Origin: UBA2421 sp964641895
GTDB taxonomy: Bacteria; Planctomycetota; Phycisphaerae; Tepidisphaerales; Tepidisphaeraceae
Assembly (NCBI GenBank): GCA_964641895.1
Contig: CAZXLA010000062.1
Location: 1 to 17,253 of the forward strand
Length of the DNA: 17,253 nucleotides
Direction of reading: 5' to 3'
Shown here: positions 1-6,907 of the stretch, in pieces
How positions within the stretch are numbered: position 1 is the stretch's first letter
Layout: each line of letters opens with the position of its first letter
The notes under the pieces: model-generated
Told to the model about the DNA's origin: nothing
The model's database searches: none
What the model saw: only the letters and a program-made list of their open reading frames with translations
Program-made: the position numbers and the translations under genes

Positions 1-48
1 GGAATTCGTGTGCGCGATTTGCCGATCGTGCCGGGAAAGTTAGTGTGA
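1..48 (+). CDS. 3' end of a probable molybdopterin-binding (xanthine dehydrogenase family) subunit
   Basis: Frame 1 is open from the window edge to a TGA at 46-48 and encodes GIRVRDLPIVPGKLV. This closely resembles the C-terminus of the complete Mo-subunit gene downstream, which ends GKRVREVPITPDKLI, so the fragment is probably the tail of a paralogous large subunit. Molybdenum hydroxylase large subunits commonly end with this R-V-R-x-x-P-I-x-P-x-x-[IL] pattern. Only 15 residues are visible, so the call rests on a short match. If right, two Mo-subunit genes lie in tandem, separated by about 260 bp made almost entirely of repeat elements. Confidence 0.55.
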   Translation, partial: GIRVRDLPIVPGKLV

Positions 49-52
49 ATTC

Positions 53-148
53 TAACACTACAGCGCAGGGTCGTCGTTTTTAGCCCACAAAACGGGGTAG
101 GAGCGACGATTCATACGGACTTACGAACGACTCCGCGCTGTAGTGCTA
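53..148. repeat. Inverted-repeat element, family A (CACTACAGCGC arms)
   Basis: The left arm 53-78 and right arm 123-148 are imperfect reverse complements, matching at about 20 of 26 positions. The shared core CACTACAGCGC is perfect. The central spacer is about 44 bp. The element directly follows the stop codon of the upstream gene fragment, and its right arm touches the left arm of the next element. It has no coding content. It could act as an RNA hairpin behind the upstream gene, but there is no terminal T-run. Confidence 0.75.
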
Positions 149-301
149 AATAACCACAGAGGCACAGAGAACACAGAGGAATGCAAGAATGGAAGACGGC
201 GCGTCACGAAACGCCGGGCCATCGGGTGAGGCCTCGATTGTCTAATAACCAGTCATTATTCTCTCTTTTCTCTGTGTACTCTGTGCCTCTGTGGTTAAAT
301 A
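147..301. repeat. Inverted-repeat element, family B copy 1 (CACAGAG arms)
   Basis: The left arm 147-178 carries repeated CACAGAG units. The right arm 270-301 is its reverse complement at about 29 of 32 positions. The spacer of about 90 bp begins AATGCAAGAATGGA, and copy 2 at 3141-3294 begins AATGCAATATGGA at the same place, so the two are members of one family. The right arm ends about 10 bp before the start codon of the Mo subunit. Related CACAGAG/CTCTGTG palindromes are, from general knowledge, frequent in planctomycete and other environmental genomes. Confidence 0.85.
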
Positions 302-311
302 ATTGATCGAT

Positions 312-2483
312 ATGACCATTGAACCCGTAAAACTCGGTCAAGCCATTCCCCGCGTCGACGGCAAAGCGAAAGTCACTGGCGCCGCCAAGTACGCCGCCGA
401 CTACGCGCTGCCTGGTTTGCACTTCGCGGTGATTGTTCACACCACTGTCGCCAAAGGAAAGTTGACATCACTCGAAACGGCGGCGGCCCGGAAGGCGGCC
501 GGTGTGGTGGCGGTGCTCGATGCGGGCAACATCGCCGAGGCAAAGTTCGCCGGCAATCGTCAGCCGTTCCGCAAAGCCGGCGACGATGTGGATTACATCG
601 GCCAGCCGATCGCGGTCGTCGTCGCCCAAACCTTCGAGCAGGCCCGCTTCGCGGCTTCACTGGTAAAAGCTGACTATGAAAGGCTGCAAGCGGTCACGTC
701 GATGCTCGACCCCGCCGCCGCCACGCTCGATGCCAATGCTCGCGGCGGGCCGAATCGCGGCAACCCGGAATCGGCCCTCTCATCGGCCGCCGTCAAACTG
801 TCGGGCACGTATGAAACGCCGATTCAAACCCATCACCCGATGGAACTGGGCGCCACCGTTGCTGTGTGGAACGGCGATAAGCTGACCATTTACGACGGCA
901 CGCAGGCCGTGCTCGGCTCGCGCAAAAGGGTCGCCGATGCTTTCGGCCTGCCCACGGCCGACGTCACGATCGTTTCCCCCTACATCGGCGGCGGGTTCGG
1001 CGCGCGGCTGCTAACCTGGCCGCACACGTATCTGGCCGCCGCCGCCGCTCGAATGATCGGAAAGCCGGTCAAGCTCGTGCTTACGCGCCAGCAGATGTCC
1101 TATGCCTTCGGCCACCGCCCCGCCAGCCGGCAGGAACTTACCCTGGGCGCCACGAGTGACGGCAAGCTTTCCGTCATCAGTCAGAACACCCTCAGCAGCA
1201 CCGGCGTGAAGGATGATTTTGTCGAACCGGTGACCGGCCATACGCTGGTGCTTTACGATCACCAGCATTCGGGGATGCAGGCCAAGGCGGCCCGACTCAA
1301 CATCGGCGCGCCAGCACCTATGCGTGCGCCGGGCGCGCCGCTCGGATTGTTCGCGCTCGAAGTGGCGATGGACGAACTGGCCGAGCAGTTGAAGATCGAC
1401 CCGGTCGAGTTGCGGCTGATGAACGATACCGCCGTCGATCCTCGAAACAAAAAGCCATACACTGATCGCAACTTCGCCGAATGCCTGAAGCGCGGCGCAG
1501 CAAAAATCGGCTGGGCCGATCGCGCCGCCACGCCCAAACAAAAGCGCGCAGGCGACTGGCTCATCGGCTACGGCGTCGGCTGCTGCGCCTGGCACGGCGG
1601 AAACACACAGGCGACGGCGCGCGTGCGAGTGCTGCGCGACGGCTCGGCGGTCGTGGCGTCGGCGGCGCAGGATATGGGGACGGGAACCTACACGGTCATG
1701 GCTCAAGCGGTGGCCGAAGTGTTGTGCCTGCCGATGGATAAAGTATCGGCCGAGATCGGCGTGAGCACGCTTCCCCCCGCCCCCACCGCCGGTGGGTCGC
1801 GGCACTGTTCGAGCGTGGTCCCCGCAGCCCATCAAGCCGCCACCGCCGCCAAAAAGAAACTGCTTGAACTGGCGATGAAGCACGAAAAGTCGCCGCTCGC
1901 CGGCTTAGCTGCAGACCAATTGCAATTTAACAACGGAACCATTTCATCAGGTACAAAATCGATCACACTCGGCGACTTAGTCGCCCTCACCGGAGAAGCC
2001 AACATTGAAGTGACCGAAGAATACAAGCCCGACGGCAAACCCGGCTTCGTCGGCATGAACTTCGGCGCGCACTTCTGCCAGGTGGCCGTGCATGCTTTTA
2101 CCGGCGAAACGCGCGTGAAAAAATTCGCCAGCGTGTTTGATTGCGGCCGAATCTTCAACCTTCACACCGCCGCCAACCAGCTATCGGGCGGGGTGGTGTG
2201 GGGAATTGGCATGGCGCTAACCGAAGCGGCGCATCTCGATTCGTCCGGTCGATACGCCGCCGCTGATTTCAGCGGGTATCACATTCCCAGCCACGCCGAT
2301 ATTCCCAATATCGATGTGGAGATGATTAACAAGCCCGACGAAAACTTCGGCGCCTTGGGCAGCCGCGGGGGCGTGGGTGAACTGGCGATCAGCGGCGTGG
2401 CGGCGGCGATCAGCAATGCCGTCTATAACGCCACGGGCAAACGTGTTCGCGAAGTGCCCATTACTCCCGACAAACTGATTTAG
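312..2483 (+). CDS. Molybdopterin-binding subunit of a PaoABC-like aldehyde oxidoreductase (xanthine dehydrogenase family)
   Basis: This 723-residue protein is the large catalytic subunit of a molybdenum hydroxylase, which oxidises aldehydes or N-heterocycles with water as oxygen source. The N-terminus (IPRVDGKAKVTGAAKYAADY) is the usual aldehyde oxidase/xanthine dehydrogenase a/b-hammerhead start. Mo-cofactor segments include IGGGFGARL (about residue 225), MRAPGAPLG (about 340) and QDMGTGTY (about 455). GGVGELAISG near residue 690 contains the expected catalytic Glu. Length matches E. coli PaoC (about 730). An ATG at 312 is preferred over an in-frame TTG at 303; neither has a clear Shine-Dalgarno, because a repeat arm lies just upstream. 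The Fe-S and FAD subunit genes follow, giving order C-A-B rather than the A-B-C of E. coli. The substrate is unknown, and no XdhC/PaoD-like maturation gene is in view. Confidence 0.93.
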   Translation: MTIEPVKLGQAIPRVDGKAKVTGAAKYAADYALPGLHFAVIVHTTVAKGKLTSLETAAARKAAGVVAVLDAGNIAEAKFAGNRQPFRKAGDDVDYIGQPIAVVVAQTFEQARFAASLVKADYERLQAVTSMLDPAAATLDANARGGPNRGNPESALSSAAVKLSGTYETPIQTHHPMELGATVAVWNGDKLTIYDGTQAVLGSRKRVADAFGLPTADVTIVSPYIGGGFGARLLTWPHTYLAAAAARMIGKPVKLVLTRQQMSYAFGHRPASRQELTLGATSDGKLSVISQNTLSSTGVKDDFVEPVTGHTLVLYDHQHSGMQAKAARLNIGAPAPMRAPGAPLGLFALEVAMDELAEQLKIDPVELRLMNDTAVDPRNKKPYTDRNFAECLKRGAAKIGWADRAATPKQKRAGDWLIGYGVGCCAWHGGNTQATARVRVLRDGSAVVASAAQDMGTGTYTVMAQAVAEVLCLPMDKVSAEIGVSTLPPAPTAGGSRHCSSVVPAAHQAATAAKKKLLELAMKHEKSPLAGLAADQLQFNNGTISSGTKSITLGDLVALTGEANIEVTEEYKPDGKPGFVGMNFGAHFCQVAVHAFTGETRVKKFASVFDCGRIFNLHTAANQLSGGVVWGIGMALTEAAHLDSSGRYAAADFSGYHIPSHADIPNIDVEMINKPDENFGALGSRGGVGELAISGVAAAISNAVYNATGKRVREVPITPDKLI

Positions 2484-2497
2484 AACAAATCCAACGC

Positions 2498-2503
2498 GAG
2501 GTG
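2498..2503 (+). promoter_or_regulatory. Shine-Dalgarno site fixing the start of the 2Fe-2S subunit
   Basis: GAGGTG lies six bases before the ATG at 2510. The GTG inside it (2501) could also be read as an in-frame start, but that would bury the ribosome site in the coding region. The ATG is therefore the better start. Confidence 0.6.
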
Positions 2504-2509
2504 TCGCCC

Positions 2510-3130
2510 ATGAGCAAAGAAAACCAATTCGATCCCAACGTAAGCCGGCGCGAGTTGATGGCCGGCGCCGTGGCCGCCGGTGTTGCCGCGACCGTACCCG
2601 TATCATTCGCCTTCGCCGATGAAGCCTCCGCCGGCGCAGCGGTGGCCGCTGAGGGGCAGGCCGTCAAAATCATCGTCAACGGCAAGCCGCACCAGCTTAC
2701 GATCGACCCGCGCGCCTCGCTCCTCGATACGCTGCGTGAAACGCTGTCGCTCAGCGGGACCAAGAAAGGCTGCGACCACGGCCAGTGCGGTGCGTGCACC
2801 GTGCACGTCAACGGCCAGCGCGTGCTCAGTTGCCTCACGCTGACGGCAAGCTGCGGCGGCGATGAAATATCGACCATCGAAGGCCTGGCCGGCGGGGATG
2901 AACTGCACCCTATGCAGAAAGCGTTCGTCGAGCATGATGCCTTCCAGTGCGGCTACTGCACGCCGGGCCAGATCATGTCGGCCGTCGCACTGATTGAAGA
3001 GGGTCACGCGAAAACCGAAGACCAAGTGCGCGAGCAGATGAGCGGCAACCTCTGCCGCTGCGGCGCGTATCCCAACATCTGCAAAGCAGTCATGGACGCG
3101 CAAAGCAAAATGGCCGGCGGACGGCTGTGA
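2510..3130 (+). CDS. Tat-exported 2Fe-2S subunit of a PaoABC-like aldehyde oxidoreductase
   Basis: This 206-residue protein carries electrons from the Mo site through two [2Fe-2S] clusters. A twin-arginine signal (SRRELMAG, residues 12-19) is followed by an Ala-rich hydrophobic stretch to about residue 37, as in E. coli PaoA, so the assembled enzyme should be periplasmic. The ferredoxin-like cluster uses C88, C93, C96 and C108 (C-x4-C-x2-C-x11-C). The helical-domain cluster uses C147, C150, C182 and C184 (CGYC and CRC). Both motifs are complete. The gene starts 26 bp after the Mo-subunit stop, so the two are very likely co-transcribed. The partner subunits have no signal peptide and would be exported with this one, as known for PaoABC. 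Confidence 0.94.
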   Translation: MSKENQFDPNVSRRELMAGAVAAGVAATVPVSFAFADEASAGAAVAAEGQAVKIIVNGKPHQLTIDPRASLLDTLRETLSLSGTKKGCDHGQCGACTVHVNGQRVLSCLTLTASCGGDEISTIEGLAGGDELHPMQKAFVEHDAFQCGYCTPGQIMSAVALIEEGHAKTEDQVREQMSGNLCRCGAYPNICKAVMDAQSKMAGGRL

Positions 3131-3140
3131 GGACTGTTTT

Positions 3141-3294
3141 GCCACAGAGACACAGAGGACACAGAGAAATGCAATATGGAACGGCAGAGAATTGAGGTTC
3201 GAGAACTGACGGCGGCCCAGATTTATTGCCGCGTCGATCCTTCATCCTTAACCATCTATCTTCATCTTCTCTGTGCTCTCTGTGCCTATGTGGC
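3141..3294. repeat. Inverted-repeat element, family B copy 2 (CACAGAG arms)
   Basis: The left arm 3141-3167 and right arm 3268-3294 are reverse complements at about 23 of 27 positions and match the arms of the element at 147-301. The spacer is about 100 bp and differs from copy 1 except next to the left arm. It fills most of the 187-bp gap between the Fe-S and FAD subunit genes and ends 23 bp before the FAD-subunit ATG. Confidence 0.85.
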
Positions 3295-3317
3295 TCAATC
3301 AAACGAAGGAAAATAGC

Positions 3318-4304
3318 ATGCAACCATTCACCTACGAAAAAGCATCCGACCCCAACAGCGCATTTCGAACCGTGCGCAGCGACAAGTCGGCCAAATATCT
3401 TGCCGGCGGAACGACGCTGGTGGACTTGATGAAGCTCTACGTCGAAACGCCGACGAAGCTGGTCGACATCAAGCGGCTGCCGATGGCGGAAATCAAACGC
3501 ACCGATGCCGATTCGCTGTGGATCGGTGCCAATGCCACCAATACCGCCGTGGCGTACAATGAGATTGTTGTCAAAGATTATCCGGTTCTCAGCCAGGCGA
3601 TTCTGGCCGGCGCGAGCGCGCAGATTCGCAACATGGCCACCGTCGGCGGGAATCTGCTGCAGCGGACACGCTGCCCCTACTTCCGCGACGGCATCTCCAA
3701 CTGCAACAAGCGCAACCCCGGCAGCGGGTGCGATATGGTCGAGGGCTTCAACCGAACGGCAGCGGTGCTGGGTACGAGTGACAAGTGCGTTGCGACGTAC
3801 CCCGGCGATATGGCGGTGGCGTTGCTGTCGCTCGATGCAACGGTTGTGCTGAGCACGGATCAGGCGGGCCGCAAGCTTCCTATCGATGAATTTTTCCTGC
3901 TTCCCGGCGACACGCCCGAACGAGAAACACCGCTCAACCACGGCGAACTCATCACCGCCGTCACCCTGCCGAAACTCGATGCCGGTGCCAAACAGGTTTA
4001 CGTAAAAGTGCGCGACCGCGCCAGCTATGAATTCGCGTTGGCCAGCGTCGCGGCGGTGCTGTGGATGGACGGCGGCGTGATTACCCAAGCGCGCATCAGC
4101 CTCGGCGGCGTGGCGACCAAACCCTGGCGCGCCAAAGAAACCGAAGCCATGCTCGCCGGCAAGAAACCCGACAGCGCGTTGTTCCGCGAAGCTGCCGAAG
4201 CGGCGCTCAAAGACGCCAAGCCGCTGAAATACAACGCGTTCAAGCCGGAACTGGCCCGCCGCGCCATCGAGCGCGTTCTGATGGAACTGACGCAGGCGTC
4301 GTAA
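3318..4304 (+). CDS. FAD-binding subunit of a PaoABC-like aldehyde oxidoreductase
   Basis: This 328-residue protein has the FAD-binding PCMH fold typical of molybdenum-hydroxylase middle subunits. The pyrophosphate-binding AGGTTLVDLMKL is at residues 29-40 and ATVGGNLLQ at about 107-115. Four cysteines between residues 119 and 157 (in RCPYFRD, SNCNKR, GSGCDM and DKCVAT) resemble the extra [4Fe-4S] site known in E. coli PaoB and in the 4-hydroxybenzoyl-CoA reductase FAD subunit. The C-terminal CO-dehydrogenase-flavoprotein-like domain starts near residue 200. The ATG at 3318 has AAGGA seven bases upstream, so it is preferred over an earlier in-frame start whose leader would be encoded by the repeat arm. 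It passes electrons from the Fe-S subunit to an unknown acceptor. Confidence 0.93.
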   Translation: MQPFTYEKASDPNSAFRTVRSDKSAKYLAGGTTLVDLMKLYVETPTKLVDIKRLPMAEIKRTDADSLWIGANATNTAVAYNEIVVKDYPVLSQAILAGASAQIRNMATVGGNLLQRTRCPYFRDGISNCNKRNPGSGCDMVEGFNRTAAVLGTSDKCVATYPGDMAVALLSLDATVVLSTDQAGRKLPIDEFFLLPGDTPERETPLNHGELITAVTLPKLDAGAKQVYVKVRDRASYEFALASVAAVLWMDGGVITQARISLGGVATKPWRAKETEAMLAGKKPDSALFREAAEAALKDAKPLKYNAFKPELARRAIERVLMELTQAS

Positions 4305-4320
4305 AAAATCTTGCGGGTGC

Positions 4321-4348
4321 CACGATATGGCTCTGGGGCCATGTCGTG
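4321..4348. repeat. Hairpin 17 bp after the FAD-subunit gene
   Basis: CACGATATGGC (4321-4331) and GCCATGTCGTG (4338-4348) pair over 11 bp with one T-G wobble and a 6-base loop. It sits just after the aldehyde oxidoreductase operon and may end transcription or protect the mRNA end. There is no T-run behind it, so a repeated palindrome is as likely as a true terminator. Confidence 0.6.
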
Positions 4349-4414
4349 CGACGTCGGACTGCATTGAGGACAAATCAATTGCATACAACCGATGTGGCGA
4401 AAACGCCCCACACT

Positions 4415-4494
4415 GACGGGACGCCAGTGATTCTTCGCGCGAGCCGTGTCGCCGTACCTTCGGCGTCCCGCCAATGAAGCCGGTACGCCGGCTT
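4415..4494. repeat. Inverted-repeat element with a nested hairpin between convergent genes
   Basis: GACGGGACGCC (4415-4425) and GGCGTCCCGCC (4462-4472) are reverse complements with one mismatch. A second perfect hairpin, AAGCCGG-TACG-CCGGCTT, occupies 4477-4494. With the hairpin at 4321-4348 it fills the gap between two convergent genes (FAD subunit on plus, cyclase on minus), where it could stop transcription from both sides. No coding content is seen. Confidence 0.6.
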
Positions 4495-4527
4495 ATAAAT
4501 CCGTTCGTAGCTTGAGTCGTAAGCCCA

Positions 4528-6540
4528 TCACCCGGCATCCCGCTCCGCCGTTCGCCAGCGTCGGACGTGGTAGGCGCGAACCGTGCCGTACGATTTATCC
4601 AGCGGGGTCGGGCCGACGTAGTCGCAGCGAAACCCTTCCACATGCTCGGCGTACGCCAGCGCCGCGAAGGCCTCCGACGCGTACACCTGGCCCGGCGGGG
4701 TGACAGGTTCGAGCCGGGCCGTGCGCGTCACGTGCGTGCCCATCACGTCCGGGCGATTGGTGGCGGGATTGTGGCACTTGTAAACCGGGCCCGCGTGCAG
4801 GCCGATGCGCAGGCGCAAGTCCAGGGTCAATTTCTTTGATTGCCTGGCCGACTCCAGTGCATCGCACAGCCGCAGCGCGAACTCGCCGGCTTCGCTCACC
4901 GATTCAAACACCATGTATAACCCGTCGCCCCAGGTGTTGAGCAATAGCGGCTGCGTATTGTGTTGATCGATAACTTGCTTCAGCAGGCCGAGGTACTGCT
5001 CGACAAACGGCAGCATCTGGTCATCGGGCAGTTTGCTAAAGCCCTTGGCGTCGGCAAACAGCATTGCAGCGATCTGCGTCGGTGGGGATTCCTGAGACGC
5101 TGCTGCCGGCGCGGCGCGCCACGCTGCAGCGGAAGCTGCTGATGGATTGGTTGTTTGTGATGGAATAACGATATCATTGGATCCTGCCATCCCATTCAGA
5201 TCGATGATCTCCGGCTCCAGCCCGTGGCTGCGCCAGAACGAGACGGCACTGCCCGTGCCACCTACGCCCTTGCCAACCGCGCCCTTGCCAACCGCACCGT
5301 CGCCCCCCGCGCCGTCGCCGGGTTGCTGGTTCCACACGGCCATCGCCGAGAGGTCGGTCGCCAGTTCCAGCGATCGCACGCGGGCCAGGCCGTACAAAAT
5401 CTGGTTGGCATACTCGTAATCGCGCGTGCGGTTCATGCTGGGTTTGCTCGACAGTTCGGTGACGCGCACGCGCTCGCTCGCGCGGCCGCCGGTGCTCAGC
5501 AGTTCAGAAAACCATCGCAACCACGGCTCGCCGGCGGGTTCGACGGACGATTTTGCGAACTCCTCGTGGCCGAACGGCAGCACCACGTGCAGATCGCCGC
5601 CGGCCTGCAGCGCGGCGCGGAGAAACAGCAGATCGCTTCCACTCGCCGCCGATGCAAACGCGTACGATACGCCCCCGCCGGCGCTCAGCCGCGACTTAAT
5701 CTGCGCGGCGACCGTATCAACCCATTGCGCGGGAAAGCGCGGGGTGGGCCGATCGAGCGCATCGATCATGTGACCGCTGAAGACGATCACGCGCGGAATG
5801 TGCAGCCAGTTGTTGGCCAGGGTCAGATCAAGGCCTCGGTGGCGCAGCAGCATGCGCGCGTTGCGGCGGGTGGAGGCGATGTCGCCGTAGTTCCGCCCGG
5901 CCGACTCGGTTGCCTGACGATACCAATCCTCCGCCTGCCCACAATCGCCCTGAACCAGCGCCGCCTCGCCGAGCGTGGCTTGCAGGTAGTATCGGTTGCG
6001 CAGATCCACCGCGCCGGCCAGAAGAGGCTGGCAGGTCGCCTGCACCTCGGCGGCGAGCGCGTTGGCGGTGGATTGTTCACCGGCGCAGCAGGCGAGCGTG
6101 GCGGCGTTGATGCCCGTCCAGTAGCCGCGCGTGCGGTGGTACGCGTGCTGGTAGGCGTCGAACGCCAGCTTGAGATACCGCCCCGCGGCCGGCGAATCGC
6201 GATTGACCCACCAGACTTCTTTATCCACCCGCCCGAAGAAACCGAGCGTTTCCTCGTCGTCGTCGCCCTTGCGGCGCAGCGCTTCAAGAATCTGCCGGGC
6301 CGGTTCGATGGATCCGGCGCGAATCATCGATTCGACGCGCTTTTGCAACAAACGTGTATGATCCGGAAACCGCGCCAGGCCGACGGTGGTGACATCGAAC
6401 GCCACCAGCGGTTCGGATCGCTTGATGGCGGCGGTGGCCAGCGCAACGAATTTCTCCGCCGCCGCGTCGGCTTCCACCTGCAGCGCGGCCAGTTGCAGCG
6501 ACAAGGATGGTGGAACGGGGGAAGCCGTTTCGGTAGACAT
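4528..6540 (-). CDS. TPR/TRAFs-binding-like, SLOG-like and class III nucleotide cyclase protein
   Basis: This 670-residue signalling protein appears cytosolic, with no signal peptide or membrane segment. Residues about 45-235 form a helical tetratricopeptide region like the TRAFs-binding (DUF4071) domain. Residues 250-400 contain VIVFSGHMIDA, FASAASGSDLLFLRA and LHVVLPFGHEEF, a Rossmann-like region resembling SLOG nucleotide-binding domains. After a Gly-rich repeat linker, residues 490-660 form a class III adenylate/guanylate cyclase domain. Both metal-binding Asp are present (FADAKGF, D497; NTWGDG, D539). The usual base-selecting Lys before the second Asp is Asn here, and the usual transition-state Asn before the active-site Arg is Thr (THVTRTARL). 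The nucleotide product is therefore uncertain. The ATG at 6540 is preferred to a TTG at 6594. The gene is apparently monocistronic and convergent with the oxidoreductase operon. Confidence 0.85.
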   Translation of the reverse strand: MSTETASPVPPSLSLQLAALQVEADAAAEKFVALATAAIKRSEPLVAFDVTTVGLARFPDHTRLLQKRVESMIRAGSIEPARQILEALRRKGDDDEETLGFFGRVDKEVWWVNRDSPAAGRYLKLAFDAYQHAYHRTRGYWTGINAATLACCAGEQSTANALAAEVQATCQPLLAGAVDLRNRYYLQATLGEAALVQGDCGQAEDWYRQATESAGRNYGDIASTRRNARMLLRHRGLDLTLANNWLHIPRVIVFSGHMIDALDRPTPRFPAQWVDTVAAQIKSRLSAGGGVSYAFASAASGSDLLFLRAALQAGGDLHVVLPFGHEEFAKSSVEPAGEPWLRWFSELLSTGGRASERVRVTELSSKPSMNRTRDYEYANQILYGLARVRSLELATDLSAMAVWNQQPGDGAGGDGAVGKGAVGKGVGGTGSAVSFWRSHGLEPEIIDLNGMAGSNDIVIPSQTTNPSAASAAAWRAAPAAASQESPPTQIAAMLFADAKGFSKLPDDQMLPFVEQYLGLLKQVIDQHNTQPLLLNTWGDGLYMVFESVSEAGEFALRLCDALESARQSKKLTLDLRLRIGLHAGPVYKCHNPATNRPDVMGTHVTRTARLEPVTPPGQVYASEAFAALAYAEHVEGFRCDYVGPTPLDKSYGTVRAYHVRRWRTAERDAG
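5251..5325. repeat. 15-bp tandem repeat inside the cyclase gene
   Basis: Units of 15 bp run across 5266-5325. The first two, GCCCTTGCCAACCGC at 5266-5280 and 5281-5295, are identical, and diverged units follow, with a partial one before. On the coding strand they give a Gly-rich run built from GAVGK- and GDGAG-like pentamers between the SLOG-like and cyclase domains. The 15-bp period keeps the frame if units are gained or lost. Confidence 0.8.
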
Positions 6541-6618
6541 GAGCGGCAAATCGTACCCCGCACCGCGACAAGCCTGCAACCGCAGAGCGTGCAACTACAA
6601 TTAGCTACATAACATTAT

Positions 6619-6741
6619 GCAGCCGACTGCGAGTCGCGTATGTCCCGGCCGACGTGAAGGCAGCAAAGGCTTGACGACTGCTTCGACGGCATAGTAAATG
6701 CCCAAGGTATCATCATGCTGACGCGACCTTCAGTCGGCGGC
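6619..6741. repeat. Inverted-repeat element upstream of the cyclase gene
   Basis: Left arm 6619-6639 and right arm 6721-6741 are reverse complements at 17 of 21 positions (core GCCGACTG and GTCGCGT). The spacer is about 81 bp. It sits in the 367-bp gap 6541-6907, which has no gene. The rest of that gap is an AT-rich stretch (about 6785-6860) that may hold the cyclase promoter, though no clear -35/-10 pair stands out, and a hairpin at 6858-6877. Confidence 0.6.
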
Positions 6742-6857
6742 GAAACGCGCTCAATCGCGCGTCATAAACGGACAATGGAGTGCTTCATTTTAACAAACGT
6801 GATCGACAAACCGATATAAAATAACGATTTATCAATCTAAAATTGTTTGTGTTCACT

Positions 6858-6877
6858 ATTGTGCCACGCGGCACAAT
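6858..6877 (-). terminator. Hairpin downstream of the PEP-CTERM gene
   Basis: ATTGTGCC-ACGC-GGCACAAT forms a perfect 8-bp stem with a 4-base loop, 30 bp after the PEP-CTERM gene's stop codon. On the plus strand it is followed by TTTT; on the minus strand, the gene's own direction, there is no T-run. It could end transcription or stabilise the mRNA. Its core TTGTGCCAC recurs in the palindrome inside the gene at 6995-7010. Confidence 0.5.
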
Positions 6878-6907
6878 TTTCGTTTCGTTATGGGTCGGCT
6901 GGTGTAA

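Noticed and set aside
204..440. Small minus-strand frame in the leading gap
   Set aside because: Built from the CACAGAG repeat and the antisense of the Mo-subunit start; no ribosome site.
147..3294. CRISPR-like array from repeated CACAGAG units
   Set aside because: The units are short, abut without unique spacers, and are arranged as inverted pairs, not direct repeats.
3090..4643. 517-codon open frame on the minus strand
   Set aside because: It lies opposite the well-supported FAD subunit, has no recognisable domain, and its end reads through the CACAGAG repeat (CPLCLCG).
5224..6612. 462-codon open frame on the plus strand
   Set aside because: Antisense to the cyclase gene; Arg/Gly-rich with no domain, a product of high-GC codon use.
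6541..6907. Small RNA or tRNA gene in the 367-bp gap
   Set aside because: No cloverleaf or anticodon arm found, and no clear promoter-terminator pair; only an inverted repeat and a hairpin are supported.
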